This document shows, in pieces, positions 17,103-25,863 of a stretch of 42,696 bases of DNA (position 1 is its first letter; each line of letters starts with the position of its first letter). This stretch comes from an uncultured Synechococcus sp. (GTDB taxonomy: Bacteria; Cyanobacteriota; Cyanobacteriia; PCC-6307; Cyanobiaceae), in assembly GCA_903855705.1 (NCBI GenBank), contig CAINZT010000065.1, positions 1-42,696 on the forward strand. Reading direction: 5' to 3'. Below the pieces are notes generated by a model. The model was not told the DNA's origin, ran no database searches, and saw only the letters and a list, made by a program, of their open reading frames with translations. The translations under genes were made by a program, and so were the position numbers.

Positions 17103-17897
17103 ATGCAGGCGATGCCCTGGGAGCTGCTCCCGCTCATCCCCATGGGCATCATCGCCGGGCTGTTGGCTGGGCTGCTGGGCATCGGTGGCGGCTTGGTGTT
17201 TTCGCCGCTGCTGCTCGGACTCGGCCTGCCTCCGCACCAGGCCCTGGCCACCAGCACCCTGGCGATCCTGCCCACCACCTTTGCCGGCAGCTGGACCCAC
17301 CTGCGCAATGGCAGCCTGCCCCTGGGCGGGGCGGCGGCGATTGGTGCGGGCGCCTTGGCCGGCGGCCTGTTGTTCAGCCACTTGGGCAGTGGTCTGGAGG
17401 GATGGTTGCTCCTGGGCTTGCAGTCCCTGATGTACCTGGTGTTGAGCCTGGTGATCGAGCCGCGCAACCCCCTGCCCGGCCAGGACGCTACGGCTGCCCC
17501 CCTGCCCCTGGGACCCCTTGCCCTGGTGGGCCTGGTGGCAGGTTGCGCCAGTGGCATGCTCGGGGTTGGTGGGGGCCTGGTGATGGTGCCCCTGATGGTG
17601 CGGGGCCTGGCGGTTCGGGTTTACACAGCGATCCGGCTCAGCACCCTGGCCGTGTTTGCCTCGGCGGCGGTGTCCGCGCCCACCTTCTTGGCCGATGGCC
17701 GCGGCAACCTGGTCATGGCCCTTGTGCTGGGGATCAGTGCCGGCCTCGGGGCCGGCTGGTCGGCCCAGCGCCTGCAACGGGTGAGCGAGGCCCGGCTGGT
17801 GTGGCTGGTGCGGCTCTTCTGCCTGCTGCTGGCGATCGATGCCGGCCGGCGGGCGATTGGCCTGGTGCTGGTCCATCCGGTTGGCATCGGCGCCTAA
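17103..17897 (+). CDS. Sulfite exporter TauE/SafE family membrane protein
   Basis: This is an inner-membrane anion carrier of the TauE/SafE family, commonly linked to sulfur-compound or organic-acid export. The start ATG 17103 (MQAMPWELLPLIPMG) leaves 264 aa; the 60 upstream residues of the track ORF are soluble and antisense to the ligase gene. The internal two-fold repeat of the family is plain: GIIAGLLAGLLGIGGGLVF in the first half and GLVAGCASGMLGVGGGLVMV in the second, each followed by conserved A(T/I)...ST motifs. About eight membrane helices are predicted. The substrate is not deducible. Confidence 0.88.
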   Translation: MQAMPWELLPLIPMGIIAGLLAGLLGIGGGLVFSPLLLGLGLPPHQALATSTLAILPTTFAGSWTHLRNGSLPLGGAAAIGAGALAGGLLFSHLGSGLEGWLLLGLQSLMYLVLSLVIEPRNPLPGQDATAAPLPLGPLALVGLVAGCASGMLGVGGGLVMVPLMVRGLAVRVYTAIRLSTLAVFASAAVSAPTFLADGRGNLVMALVLGISAGLGAGWSAQRLQRVSEARLVWLVRLFCLLLAIDAGRRAIGLVLVHPVGIGA

Positions 17898-17951
17898 GGC
17901 CGGCAACCGCGCCCGGCAGGACTGCCTCAGATCCCTGAATCGGCCAAGGCC

Positions 17952-18404
17952 CTAGTCCAAGGTCGCCAAGAACTGGGGATCGAGCTCGTAGCCAAGCACG
18001 GTGGCCATGGCGGTGAGTTGGCCGCGGCAGCCCAGCCCCTGCTGGCGACCCCAGGCCTCCAGCAGGAACAGGCGATGGGTGATCCACAGCTCCAGGCTGG
18101 CGGGGGCAAAGCGGATCCCCTCGTTGCGGCTGAAGCTGTGGGGCAGCTGCATGGCCACATGGCGGCAGAGTTGGCCGTTGCTGCGTTCCAGCAGCAGGGT
18201 CAACCAGGGGTAGAGGGCGTCGGCCCGCAGGCTCCAGAGCCGCAGTTCGGCAATTTCCGACAGTTCGCGGGGATCCTCGGGGTCCTGGGGCCAGTCAAAG
18301 CGGAGGCTCAGCCGGCCACTGCGGGCCAGCAGCTCGGCTGGGGCCAGCTCCACCCAGGGCTTCAAGGCTGCAAGGTCGAGCTGGCGGACTTGTTCCGCGC
18401 TCAC
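17952..18404 (-). CDS. CRR6-family NDH-1 assembly factor (NdhI maturation)
   Basis: CRR6 (chlororespiratory reduction 6) is a soluble factor needed in plants and cyanobacteria for assembly of the NDH-1 subcomplex holding NdhI. The conserved block DPEDPRELSEIAELRLWSL, then YPWLTLLLERSNGQLCRHVA, PHSFSRNEGIRFAPASLELW and the C-terminal MATVLGYELDPQFL, match the family. The start is uncertain. The long track ORF (from 18767) has a Pro/Val-rich stretch and runs antisense to psaM. GTG 18404 (VSAEQVRQLDLAAL) gives 150 aa, the usual length. A tail of ndhD, another NDH-1 gene, is at the far end of the window. Confidence 0.82.
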   Translation of the reverse strand: MSAEQVRQLDLAALKPWVELAPAELLARSGRLSLRFDWPQDPEDPRELSEIAELRLWSLRADALYPWLTLLLERSNGQLCRHVAMQLPHSFSRNEGIRFAPASLELWITHRLFLLEAWGRQQGLGCRGQLTAMATVLGYELDPQFLATLD

Positions 18405-18671
18405 AACGACCTGCTCGGCGCTCCTATCTACCGGCTCGGCGGGGATCGGGGCCTGGGGGCCTGGGGGGACTGGGCCTGATGGCACTTGGGCTGGGGGCAC
18501 AGGCTCTGGGGATACTGGCTCTGAAAACAAGCGATTCAGGCCACGGGCGTGGGGCCAGCGTTGCCCGCCGGGTCCCTGGGGGTCAAGAGCTGTGACAGCC
18601 AGGGGCCGTGCCCTGGCCGGATCGCTCCCGGGGACAAACAATGGATGGGACAAATTTGCCCGATGCCGACC

Positions 18672-18776
18672 ATGGCCCACACCCTCACCCTGGCCGAAGT
18701 GGCGATTGCCCTGGTGGTTGCTGCCCATGCTGGCGTTCTGGCCGTGCGCCTGGCGGTGACCCTGCACGAGTCCTGA
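18672..18776 (+). CDS. psaM: Photosystem I reaction centre subunit XII (PsaM)
   Basis: PsaM is a one-helix subunit of the cyanobacterial PSI core at the monomer interface. The 34-aa product MAHTLTLAEVAIALVVAAHA (continuing GVLAVRLAVTLHES) has the family pattern of a short polar N-terminus and the helix ending AHAGVLAVRL. It is too short to be tracked properly: the track shows it only as the tail of a 75-aa ORF. The 267 bp upstream, up to the CRR6 start, should hold its promoter. A small CCTGCT-AAA-AGCAGG hairpin lies 23 bp downstream. Confidence 0.93.
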   Translation: MAHTLTLAEVAIALVVAAHAGVLAVRLAVTLHES

Positions 18777-18835
18777 ACCCCTTGGCAGGGCCCGATCGGC
18801 CTGCTAAAAGCAGGACAACTTGACCCTTTTGAGCC

Positions 18836-19462
18836 TTGAGCAACCGCCGGCCCGCCCGATCAGCCCAGGGGAGTTCCACTTCCAGTAGCCGTTCGCAGGC
18901 CGGTTCCCAGGGCGCCAGCTCCATGCGCTCCCGGCCTGGGCGCCATGACGGCAGCCTGAAGGGCGGCGAAGCCCAGCTTGATGGCCCAAAACTCGGCGGT
19001 TCTTTCGCCAAGTTGTTTGCCTTTCCCACCCTTGGTGGGGGACAACAACCCCTGCTGGCCTCCGATCATGGGGAGGCCGGGGTCGCCAAGGGAGTGTTGC
19101 CTTTGGTCCATCCCTCCAGCGATCAGCAGGAAAAGATTTGCAGCGCTATCGGCCTAAGCATCAAGGTGGGTTTGTCCTTGGTGGCGGCGGTCAGTTTGGT
19201 TCGGCTGGCTGGGGCTTACCAGGAACGCCTCGATCGCAACGGTGAAATTACGGCCATCTTGGCGATTGAGCAGGCCAAGCTCAATAAGGCCGAAGACCAT
19301 TTTGATCGTCTGTTTGCCACCGGCGGCGAGCAGCGCCTGATCCGGGAGCAGGATCAATGGATTGCCCCCGATCGGCTGAGAATTGTGTGGGAACGCTCCA
19401 GTGGATTGCCAACTGTTGAGTCCCCCGCTGTTAAAGCCAGCAAAGCCTTACCCCATCCCTAG
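18836..19462 (+). CDS. Single-TM coiled-coil protein of unknown function
   Basis: I do not recognise this family. The 208-aa product (TTG 18836; an ATG at 18923 is possible) has a Ser/Arg/Gly-rich N-terminus of about 60 residues. A membrane helix (IGLSIKVGLSLVAAVSLVRL) sits near residue 105-125. A heptad-like helix follows (AYQERLDRNGEITAILAIEQ, AKLNKAEDHFDRLFAT) and then a short polar tail. This bitopic layout, with a short extracytoplasmic coiled coil starting right after the helix, resembles FtsB/DivIC/FtsL-type division proteins, but no diagnostic motif is seen. It sits between psaM and POR on the same strand. Confidence 0.65.
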   Translation: MSNRRPARSAQGSSTSSSRSQAGSQGASSMRSRPGRHDGSLKGGEAQLDGPKLGGSFAKLFAFPTLGGGQQPLLASDHGEAGVAKGVLPLVHPSSDQQEKICSAIGLSIKVGLSLVAAVSLVRLAGAYQERLDRNGEITAILAIEQAKLNKAEDHFDRLFATGGEQRLIREQDQWIAPDRLRIVWERSSGLPTVESPAVKASKALPHP

Positions 19463-20518
<1,056 letters not shown>

Positions 20519-21311
20519 AGCGCCCAACGCCAATGCCCTGGCCCCAGGCCTGGTTCGTGGCCCATCGGCGCTTTTGCGGAGTTGCCTCCGATTGACCTCA
20601 GTTCGCAACGTCCTGCTCCTGGGGCCGATGACAAGCTTGGAGCCGATGAACCTTTCTGGAGCGGGTGCCATGGCAGCTTTGCGGCAGCGGGCCTTCGGTC
20701 CTTGGAAGGGCCCAGCCCCTTTTTTGTTGGCGTTGACCCTTCGGGGCTGGGTTTGGCCATTGCTGGGGTCCAGGCCTAGGTCCACGCCCGCCATCCCCAA
20801 CTCCTTGACCGCGAGCAGGTGATGGTGCGGGTCTAGGGCAGTGAGATCAACCAGATGGAGGCTTGGGCTCGTCAATGGTTTGGCAGCCCCTGAGGGCATT
20901 GCCAGCGTTTAATAGCCGGCGGGTGAGACCGTGCTGGACTGGATAGGGCAGATCCCCACTCGACCTTTCATGCCCTGGCTGGCTAGGGGGGCTACCCAAG
21001 GCCGTTTCCGCCAGCCCTGCCCGCTTGGGCTTCAGGGGCCCTCGCTAGGGGGCTTGTGGGCTTGGGGCTAGCGCTGTTGTTTGTCTGTTGGCTTTCGAAT
21101 GGGCAGGAACAGCGGCCTCGGTGGAGCTTGCAGCAGCTTCACCACCGCTCAGAGGAAAGGGCCTAGCTTCCGATGACGCTGGCTTGCTACTGCTCTTGAG
21201 CTTACGTCCAGCCGGTCGTCTGCAAGCGCCTCCAGCGGCAATCGTTTGGTCCCGTGCAGCACATGGGCAGATGTGGGGACTATCGATTAGAATCAAAAAT
21301 GAATTGCCTTA
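20519..21311. other. Intergenic region with no convincing gene (about 790 bp)
   Basis: Stops are frequent in the three plus frames. The minus-strand ORF 20327-20899 overlaps POR by 190 bp, so I do not call it. A 9-bp inverted repeat, CCCAGCCCC (20711-20719) with GGGGCTGGG (20743-20751), encloses a 23-base loop containing T7. The last about 60 bp before the antiporter are AT-rich. The region could hold a decayed gene, a long 3' UTR or a small RNA; nothing specific is recognised. Confidence 0.6.
21288..21293 (+). promoter_or_regulatory. Possible -10 box upstream of antiporter gene
   Basis: TAGAAT lies in an unusually AT-rich patch 18 bp before the antiporter ATG. No good -35 is seen, so the call is weak. 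Confidence 0.25.
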
Positions 21312-22601
21312 ATGATTGAATCAATGGAGCAGGAAACCTATAATTACATGATTGTGTTTGGTGGCTTGTTGTTGCTTTCGTTGATGCTTGAGGGCATCGC
21401 TGAAAAGCTCAAGTTGCCTGGCATGTTGCTGGTCCTAATTCTGGGCCTGTTGTTTCCCGATTTTCTCGGTGACAGCCAAACCCTGATCACGCTTGATCAG
21501 GCCCAGGGGATTTCTAGTCTCGGGCTGGTTGTGATCTTGTTTTATGGCGGCATGACCAGCCGTTGGGATGTTATGCGCAAGGTGATTTGGTCCGGGTTGC
21601 GCATGGCTACCCTGGGCTGCATCATCACCGCTGGCACGGTGACTGCGATCATCTATGGCCTCTCCCACCTCACTCTCAATAGCCATCTCCAGCCCATCTT
21701 GTCGGGGATCGCGGGCCAACGCATCGTGGCTGATTTGCCCCTGGCACTGTTCATCGGTGCGATGCTTTGCAGTACGGATGCCACCGCAGTTCTTGCCCTG
21801 TTGCGTCCCATCGCCCATAAAATTCCGGGGAGACTTCTTAACTTAATTGAATGTGAATCCGGCTTTAATGATCCAGTGGCGGTGATTCTCGCCGGCCTGG
21901 CCCTTGCCCTGGCCAAAGGTCAGCTGGAAGATCCCATGCTGCTGTTGCGCGATGTGGGCCTTGAGTTTCTCGTGGGCGCCGCCGTTGGCTGGGCGGGAGC
22001 CCTGCTGGGGGCCAGGATTCTCTGCCGCGACAATTATTCCAAGCATGGGGCCGGTGGCGAAGCCGTCAGTATTGCCCTGTTGATGCTGACCACGGCCACG
22101 GCCTTCCATCTCGGCGGCAGTCCCCTGTTGTGTGCCTACGTGATGGGTTGCGTGCTGGGCAATTCCAGCAAGGTTGATGTGGAGGTCATTGCCACCGACT
22201 TTTCTGTGTTCAACCGGGCCAGCGAGTTTGTCGTGTTGATTTGCCTTGGATTGGTCGTTTTCCCCGCCAATGTTTGGGTGGTCAAGGGTTATGCCCTCAT
22301 GGTGTTTGCGATCACCATGGTGGGTCGCCTGGCCATGACCTTTGTGACCCTGTATCGCTCTCCCTTCAGCGCCCCCGAGAAGCTGTTCTCCTCCTTTGCG
22401 GGCCTACGCGGAGCGGTGCCTATTGCCATTGCTTTGCAGGCGGCCGCTAGTCCCGTGGCCTGGGGCCCCTTGATGCCAGCCTTTGCCTTGGCGGTTGTGA
22501 TGTATGGGCTGGTGTTTCAGGGTTACTTTCTGCCGGCGGCGGCAGATCTGCTGGCCAGAATCCAGTCGCCAGTTAATGCCGAGCTGGCGGTTGAAACTTA
22601 A
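21312..22601 (+). CDS. Cation:proton antiporter (CPA1 / NhaP type)
   Basis: This is a membrane antiporter exchanging Na+ or K+ for H+. The 429-aa protein has about 12 hydrophobic helices. The ion-site motif is ECESGFNDPVAVILAG in the middle, preceded by GAMLCSTDATAVLALL and followed by the late FAGLRGAVPIAIALQA. It stops soon after the last helix, so the soluble TrkA-C tail of some relatives is missing. ATG 21312 (or 21324, MEQETYNY) is the start. The first 40 codons use more A/T than surrounding genes. Selectivity cannot be read from the sequence. Confidence 0.9.
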   Translation: MIESMEQETYNYMIVFGGLLLLSLMLEGIAEKLKLPGMLLVLILGLLFPDFLGDSQTLITLDQAQGISSLGLVVILFYGGMTSRWDVMRKVIWSGLRMATLGCIITAGTVTAIIYGLSHLTLNSHLQPILSGIAGQRIVADLPLALFIGAMLCSTDATAVLALLRPIAHKIPGRLLNLIECESGFNDPVAVILAGLALALAKGQLEDPMLLLRDVGLEFLVGAAVGWAGALLGARILCRDNYSKHGAGGEAVSIALLMLTTATAFHLGGSPLLCAYVMGCVLGNSSKVDVEVIATDFSVFNRASEFVVLICLGLVVFPANVWVVKGYALMVFAITMVGRLAMTFVTLYRSPFSAPEKLFSSFAGLRGAVPIAIALQAAASPVAWGPLMPAFALAVVMYGLVFQGYFLPAAADLLARIQSPVNAELAVET

Positions 22602-22626
22602 ACCCTTCTTTCCTGCGACCAGATCG

Positions 22627-22648
22627 AAGGGGGGCAGCCTCCCCCTTG
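22627..22648. other. GC-rich stem-loop after antiporter gene
   Basis: AAGGGGG and CCCCCTT flank a short GCAGCCT-type loop 26 bp past the antiporter stop. There is no U-tract, so terminator function is only possible. Confidence 0.35.
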
Positions 22649-22844
22649 GGCTACCTGCATAAAGATGGCCGTTAACTCATGCTCGCTCCAGCTTCGCTGG
22701 TGCTGAGACAATGGCTACCCAAAGTGATCCCTTGAAACCCTGAGTTTTGCTGCCTTAGGCATCGCCACCATCCTTTGAGGCCATGGGCTGGAGGCGCAGC
22801 TTCGGCCTACCGCGCTCGCCTCTAGGACCCATTGGGGACCCTCC

Positions 22845-23417
22845 TCAGGGCTGGCGCCTTCGGTCCGTAGGTCTGGGTTTGAGTCGGTCGCTGGGATCGG
22901 GGCGGGGTAGGGGTTTCGGGCCAGGCGCCGGGTCGTCCTGGGGATCGAGATGGAGCAGGTCCTGGAAGTCGGCGTAGAGCTCCAGCTCAGCATCGCTACT
23001 GGGCTGCAGGGCCTTGCCCCTGGCCAGGCCCCGTTTCGATTGAATCTGGTTGGCCTGGGCGCGGGGCCGACTGGCGTTTGGAGCTGGGCCGCTTCGAGCC
23101 CCCTGGTTAGGACCGAGGCCTCGTGACCCTTGTCCCTGGCGGTCCTGGGGCACCGTTGGGTCCCCGATGGCGGGCTTGGCAGCCTGTTGCAGTTCGGCCT
23201 GGCGCAGGCGATCGAGCAGATGGGGCGGCACGGTTCCATCGGCGCTGACCGTGATCAGCTCCCGGAACAACACCTCTGGATCGGTTTCGGTTTCGACCCG
23301 GTGGCGCTGCTCGCTAGCCCGCTTCGGCTCCTTGGCCGGGGTCGCCGCCGGCAAGGGTTTGGGCAGGGTGCGGCCCAGTTCCTGGAGGCGTTCCAGGCTG
23401 CGGGGATCAAAGGCCAT
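22845..23417 (-). CDS. Uncharacterised cytoplasmic protein
   Basis: I do not recognise a named domain. The 190-aa product starts MAFDPRSLERLQELGRTLPK and has a small conserved-looking core around TDPEVLFRELITVSADGTVP and PHLLDRLRQAELQ. It then becomes a long Gln/Gly/Pro/Arg-rich, probably disordered tail with one acidic island, DAELELYADFQDLLHLD. No membrane segment or signal is present. Its ATG lies one base after the stop of the pentapeptide gene, so the two form an operon. Confidence 0.65.
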   Translation of the reverse strand: MAFDPRSLERLQELGRTLPKPLPAATPAKEPKRASEQRHRVETETDPEVLFRELITVSADGTVPPHLLDRLRQAELQQAAKPAIGDPTVPQDRQGQGSRGLGPNQGARSGPAPNASRPRAQANQIQSKRGLARGKALQPSSDAELELYADFQDLLHLDPQDDPAPGPKPLPRPDPSDRLKPRPTDRRRQP

Positions 23418-23418
23418 C

Positions 23419-23943
23419 TCAGCTGCAACCCAGGCTGGTGCGGGTGGCGACGCCAGTGACCGGGTTGGTGCCGCTGGCGATGGCGCACAGGGCTTTCAGG
23501 GCATCAGCGCGCAGGGGCACGTTGCTGAAATCGGCGCCCACGATGCTGACGCCCCGGAACTTGGTGTTGAAGGCGAAGGCATCGACAAGCACCGCGTTAT
23601 TGAGGTTGGTGCCTTCAAAAATGGCCGAATCGAGGGTCGCATCGCGCAGGTCGGTGTCGGCCATGTCAGCGTCCTGCAATTTGGCGCCAAACAGGCTGGC
23701 GCCGCGGAGGTCGGCCCCATGGAAATTGGCTTCGCGCAGGTTGGTGAGGTTGAAGGTCACCCCGCGCAGGTCGGCTCCGGCAAAATCGGCGCCAATCAGG
23801 GACTGTTTGGCGTAGTCCATGGCGGCCAGCGCCGGCGCTCCGGCCAGGAGCAGCAGCGACAGGGCCCCCACCAACGCCAAAACCGGACTCCAGATGCGGC
23901 GCCCCCAAGGGTGGCTTAGGCGCTGCAGCAGGTGGCGAAACAT
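23419..23943 (-). CDS. Pentapeptide-repeat protein, probably thylakoid lumen or periplasm
   Basis: The 174-aa protein has a signal peptide (arginine-rich start, then VLALVGALSLLLLAGAPALA). About fifteen A(D/N)Lxx-type pentapeptides follow from IGADFAGADLRGVTFNLTNL to FEGTNLNNAVLVDAF, which fold as a right-handed quadrilateral beta helix. The C-terminal cap has two cysteines (ALCAIASG and SLGCS) that could form a disulfide, as in lumenal pentapeptide proteins such as plant TL15/TL17. Function is unknown. It is first in a two-gene unit and divergent from yraN across a 16-bp repeat array. Confidence 0.85.
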   Translation of the reverse strand: MFRHLLQRLSHPWGRRIWSPVLALVGALSLLLLAGAPALAAMDYAKQSLIGADFAGADLRGVTFNLTNLREANFHGADLRGASLFGAKLQDADMADTDLRDATLDSAIFEGTNLNNAVLVDAFAFNTKFRGVSIVGADFSNVPLRADALKALCAIASGTNPVTGVATRTSLGCS

Positions 23944-24002
23944 GGCGGCACCGGGACTTGGCCAAGCCTAGGCATCGGCGCCAGCACGCCGGTTGGGGCC
24001 GT

Positions 24003-24099
24003 CTGCTTGCCAGGGCCTCTGCTTGCCATGTACTCGGCTTGCCAGGAACTCGGCTTGCCAGGGCCGTCTGCTTGCCAGGAGCTCGGCTTGCCAGGGCCT
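24003..24099. repeat. Six-copy 16-bp degenerate tandem repeat
   Basis: Units of the form C(T/G)GCTTGCCAGGGCCT run head to tail: 24003, 24019, 24035, 24051 (17 bp), 24068 and 24084. The GCTTGCCA core is invariant in all six. The array fills much of the gap between the pentapeptide protein (minus) and yraN (plus), where both promoters should lie. There are no unique spacers, so it is not CRISPR. Confidence 0.9.
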
Positions 24100-24140
24100 A
24101 GTTGGGGAATTGGGGAACCCTCGGCCCATGGGGGGCTCCG

Positions 24141-24503
24141 ATGGCACGCACGAAGCAGCAGCGCCAGGGCGGATGGGCCGAACAGCGGGCCCTGCGGCTG
24201 CTGCGCTCAAGGGGGTGGAGCCTGGTGGCGCGCAACTGGTCCTGCCGCTGGGGTGAGCTGGATCTGCTGGTGGCCAAGGACAGCCGCTTGCTGCTGGTGG
24301 AGGTGAAGGGCCGCGCCCAGGTTGGGCCTGACCAGGGGGGCGCAGCGGCTCTCAATGGTCGAAAACGGCGACGGGTCAGTCGTGCCTGGCACTGCTGGCT
24401 AGCCGACCATCCCGATTGGCAACACTGCAGCGTTGAACTGGTTTGTGCCCTGGTGCCCCTGCCGCCGCTCAGGGGGCCGGTGCGCTGGGTGCGTTGGGGC
24501 TAG
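24141..24503 (+). CDS. YraN family protein (UPF0102), endonuclease-like fold
   Basis: UPF0102/YraN proteins have a restriction-endonuclease-like fold and an unsettled role in DNA or RNA metabolism. ATG 24141 (MARTKQQRQGGWAEQRALRL) gives 120 aa, the family size. The nuclease-like signature is complete: GWAEQ, then WGELDLLVAKDSRLLLVEVK, matching the E...ExD...ExK pattern. The track's 13 extra N-terminal residues come from the repeat-flanking DNA. It ends convergently, overlapping the next minus-strand gene by 35 bp. Confidence 0.87.
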   Translation: MARTKQQRQGGWAEQRALRLLRSRGWSLVARNWSCRWGELDLLVAKDSRLLLVEVKGRAQVGPDQGGAAALNGRKRRRVSRAWHCWLADHPDWQHCSVELVCALVPLPPLRGPVRWVRWG

Positions 24504-24939
24504 ACCCGTTGGGGCCTGCCGATGGTGCGGCAGCGGGTGTGGGCGCTGTCGCGGGCGCTGCCGTGCTGTAGGTCACGGTGCAGATGTAGCGGGTGCTGCC
24601 TCCGCGCAGGTCCACTTCCTGGCAGCTGTTGCCGGTGACGGTGGCTCCCCTGGGGATCTGGCTGGTGGCCCGCGCAATCGCATTGGCCCGGTCCCAGATC
24701 GATTCGGACGTCACCGAGCCAGCCAGGGCCGGACTCTGGCTGGCCAGCAGCAGACCCGCCGCCAGCAGCAGCCCTCGCCCCCCACCAGGCACCACAGCGC
24801 CCCGGCGGCTCTGGCCCCTCTGGGTCCAGCGTCCCCCCAGAGGGGAGTGGCCCTGGGCCCGTTGGAGTCCCTGCTTCTGGGCTTGGGCTTGGATTTGGGC
24901 GTGGTTCTTGGTTCTGGGCTGGCGCTGATCGCTGGCCAT
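24469..24939 (-). CDS. Membrane-anchored or secreted protein of unknown function
   Basis: The start is ATG 24939 (MASDQRQPRTKNHAQIQAQA); the huge track ORF upstream is antisense to rsmA. The 156-aa product has a basic Gln-rich lead, a hydrophobic signal or anchor (GLLLAAGLLLASQSPALAGS) and a small extracytoplasmic domain with a likely disulfide pair (GNSCQEVDLRGGSTRYICTV). A Pro/Ala/Ser-rich tail follows. The core pattern is typical of small picocyanobacterial lumenal or periplasmic unknowns. No function is assigned. Confidence 0.65.
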   Translation of the reverse strand: MASDQRQPRTKNHAQIQAQAQKQGLQRAQGHSPLGGRWTQRGQSRRGAVVPGGGRGLLLAAGLLLASQSPALAGSVTSESIWDRANAIARATSQIPRGATVTGNSCQEVDLRGGSTRYICTVTYSTAAPATAPTPAAAPSAGPNGSSPNAPSAPAP

Positions 24940-25026
24940 GGCGCTTGGGATCACTGCTCCCTGTCTATGGCCGGACCCCAGCCGGGGCAATCTGGGAGCC
25001 AGATCGCCTACCCAGCTCCCCCCGCC

Positions 25027-25860
25027 ATGACCTTCGCGGCCCACCACGCCCGCAAGCGCTTTGGCCAGCACTGGCTGATTGATGCCAGCGTGCTGGATCG
25101 GATCGTGGCCGCCGCCGAGCTCACAGGCGCAGACCAGGTCCTGGAGGTGGGGCCGGGGCGGGGTGCCCTCACGGAGCGTCTGCTGGCTTCGGCAGCCGGC
25201 TCTGTTGCCGCCGTGGAGCTGGACCGGGACCTGGTGGCGGGCCTGCTGGCGCGGTTTGGTGCCGATCCCCGTTTCAGCCTGCTCCAGGGCGATGTGCTGG
25301 AAGTCCCCCTGCCCGCCGCCAGCAAGGTGGTTGCCAACATTCCCTACAACATCACTGGCCCCCTGCTGGAACGCCTGGTAGGGCGCCTGGACCGGCCGGC
25401 GCAGCCCGCTTACCAGCGGCTGGTGTTGCTTGTGCAGCAGGAGGTGGGCGAGCGGATCCGCGCAAAACCAGGCAGCAGCGCCTTCTCGGCCCTCAGTGTG
25501 CGCATGCAGCTGCTGGCCCACTGCAGCACGGTCTGCCCGGTGCCGCCCCGCTGCTTCCAGCCGCCGCCGAAGGTCCAGTCCGAAGTGGTGCGGCTCGATC
25601 CCCTGCCCCCAGAGAGGCGGCTGGCCCCGGAGTTGGCCCGCACGGTGGAGCAGTTGCTGCGCCGCTGCTTTGCCTCCCGCCGCAAGATGCTGCGCAACAC
25701 GCTTGCTGGCCTGGTGGCGGAGCCGGAGCTGCAGGCCCTGGCCATCGCCGCCGGGGTGGAGCTGCAGCAGCGGCCCCAGGAGATTGCCCCGGCCCAGTGG
25801 GTGGAGCTGGCGGCCGGCTTGAATCAGCGCCTGGGGAGCCAACCCCCTTCCCCCGCCTGA
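25027..25860 (+). CDS. rsmA: 16S rRNA dimethyladenosine transferase
   Basis: RsmA (KsgA) dimethylates two adjacent adenosines in the helix 45 loop of 16S rRNA during 30S maturation, using SAM. ATG 25027 (MTFAAHHARKRFGQHWLID) gives 277 aa. Motifs are KRFGQHWLID, SAM-binding VLEVGPGRGALTERLL, the catalytic NIPYNITGPLLERL, and CFQPPPKVQSEVV near the C-terminal domain. It is the first gene of a long plus-strand run and ends 3 bp before ispE. Confidence 0.95.
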   Translation: MTFAAHHARKRFGQHWLIDASVLDRIVAAAELTGADQVLEVGPGRGALTERLLASAAGSVAAVELDRDLVAGLLARFGADPRFSLLQGDVLEVPLPAASKVVANIPYNITGPLLERLVGRLDRPAQPAYQRLVLLVQQEVGERIRAKPGSSAFSALSVRMQLLAHCSTVCPVPPRCFQPPPKVQSEVVRLDPLPPERRLAPELARTVEQLLRRCFASRRKMLRNTLAGLVAEPELQALAIAAGVELQQRPQEIAPAQWVELAAGLNQRLGSQPPSPA

Positions 25861-25863
25861 TCC

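Noticed and set aside
24003-24099. CRISPR array
   Set aside because: Units are 16 bp and directly abutting with no unique spacers, and no cas genes are near.
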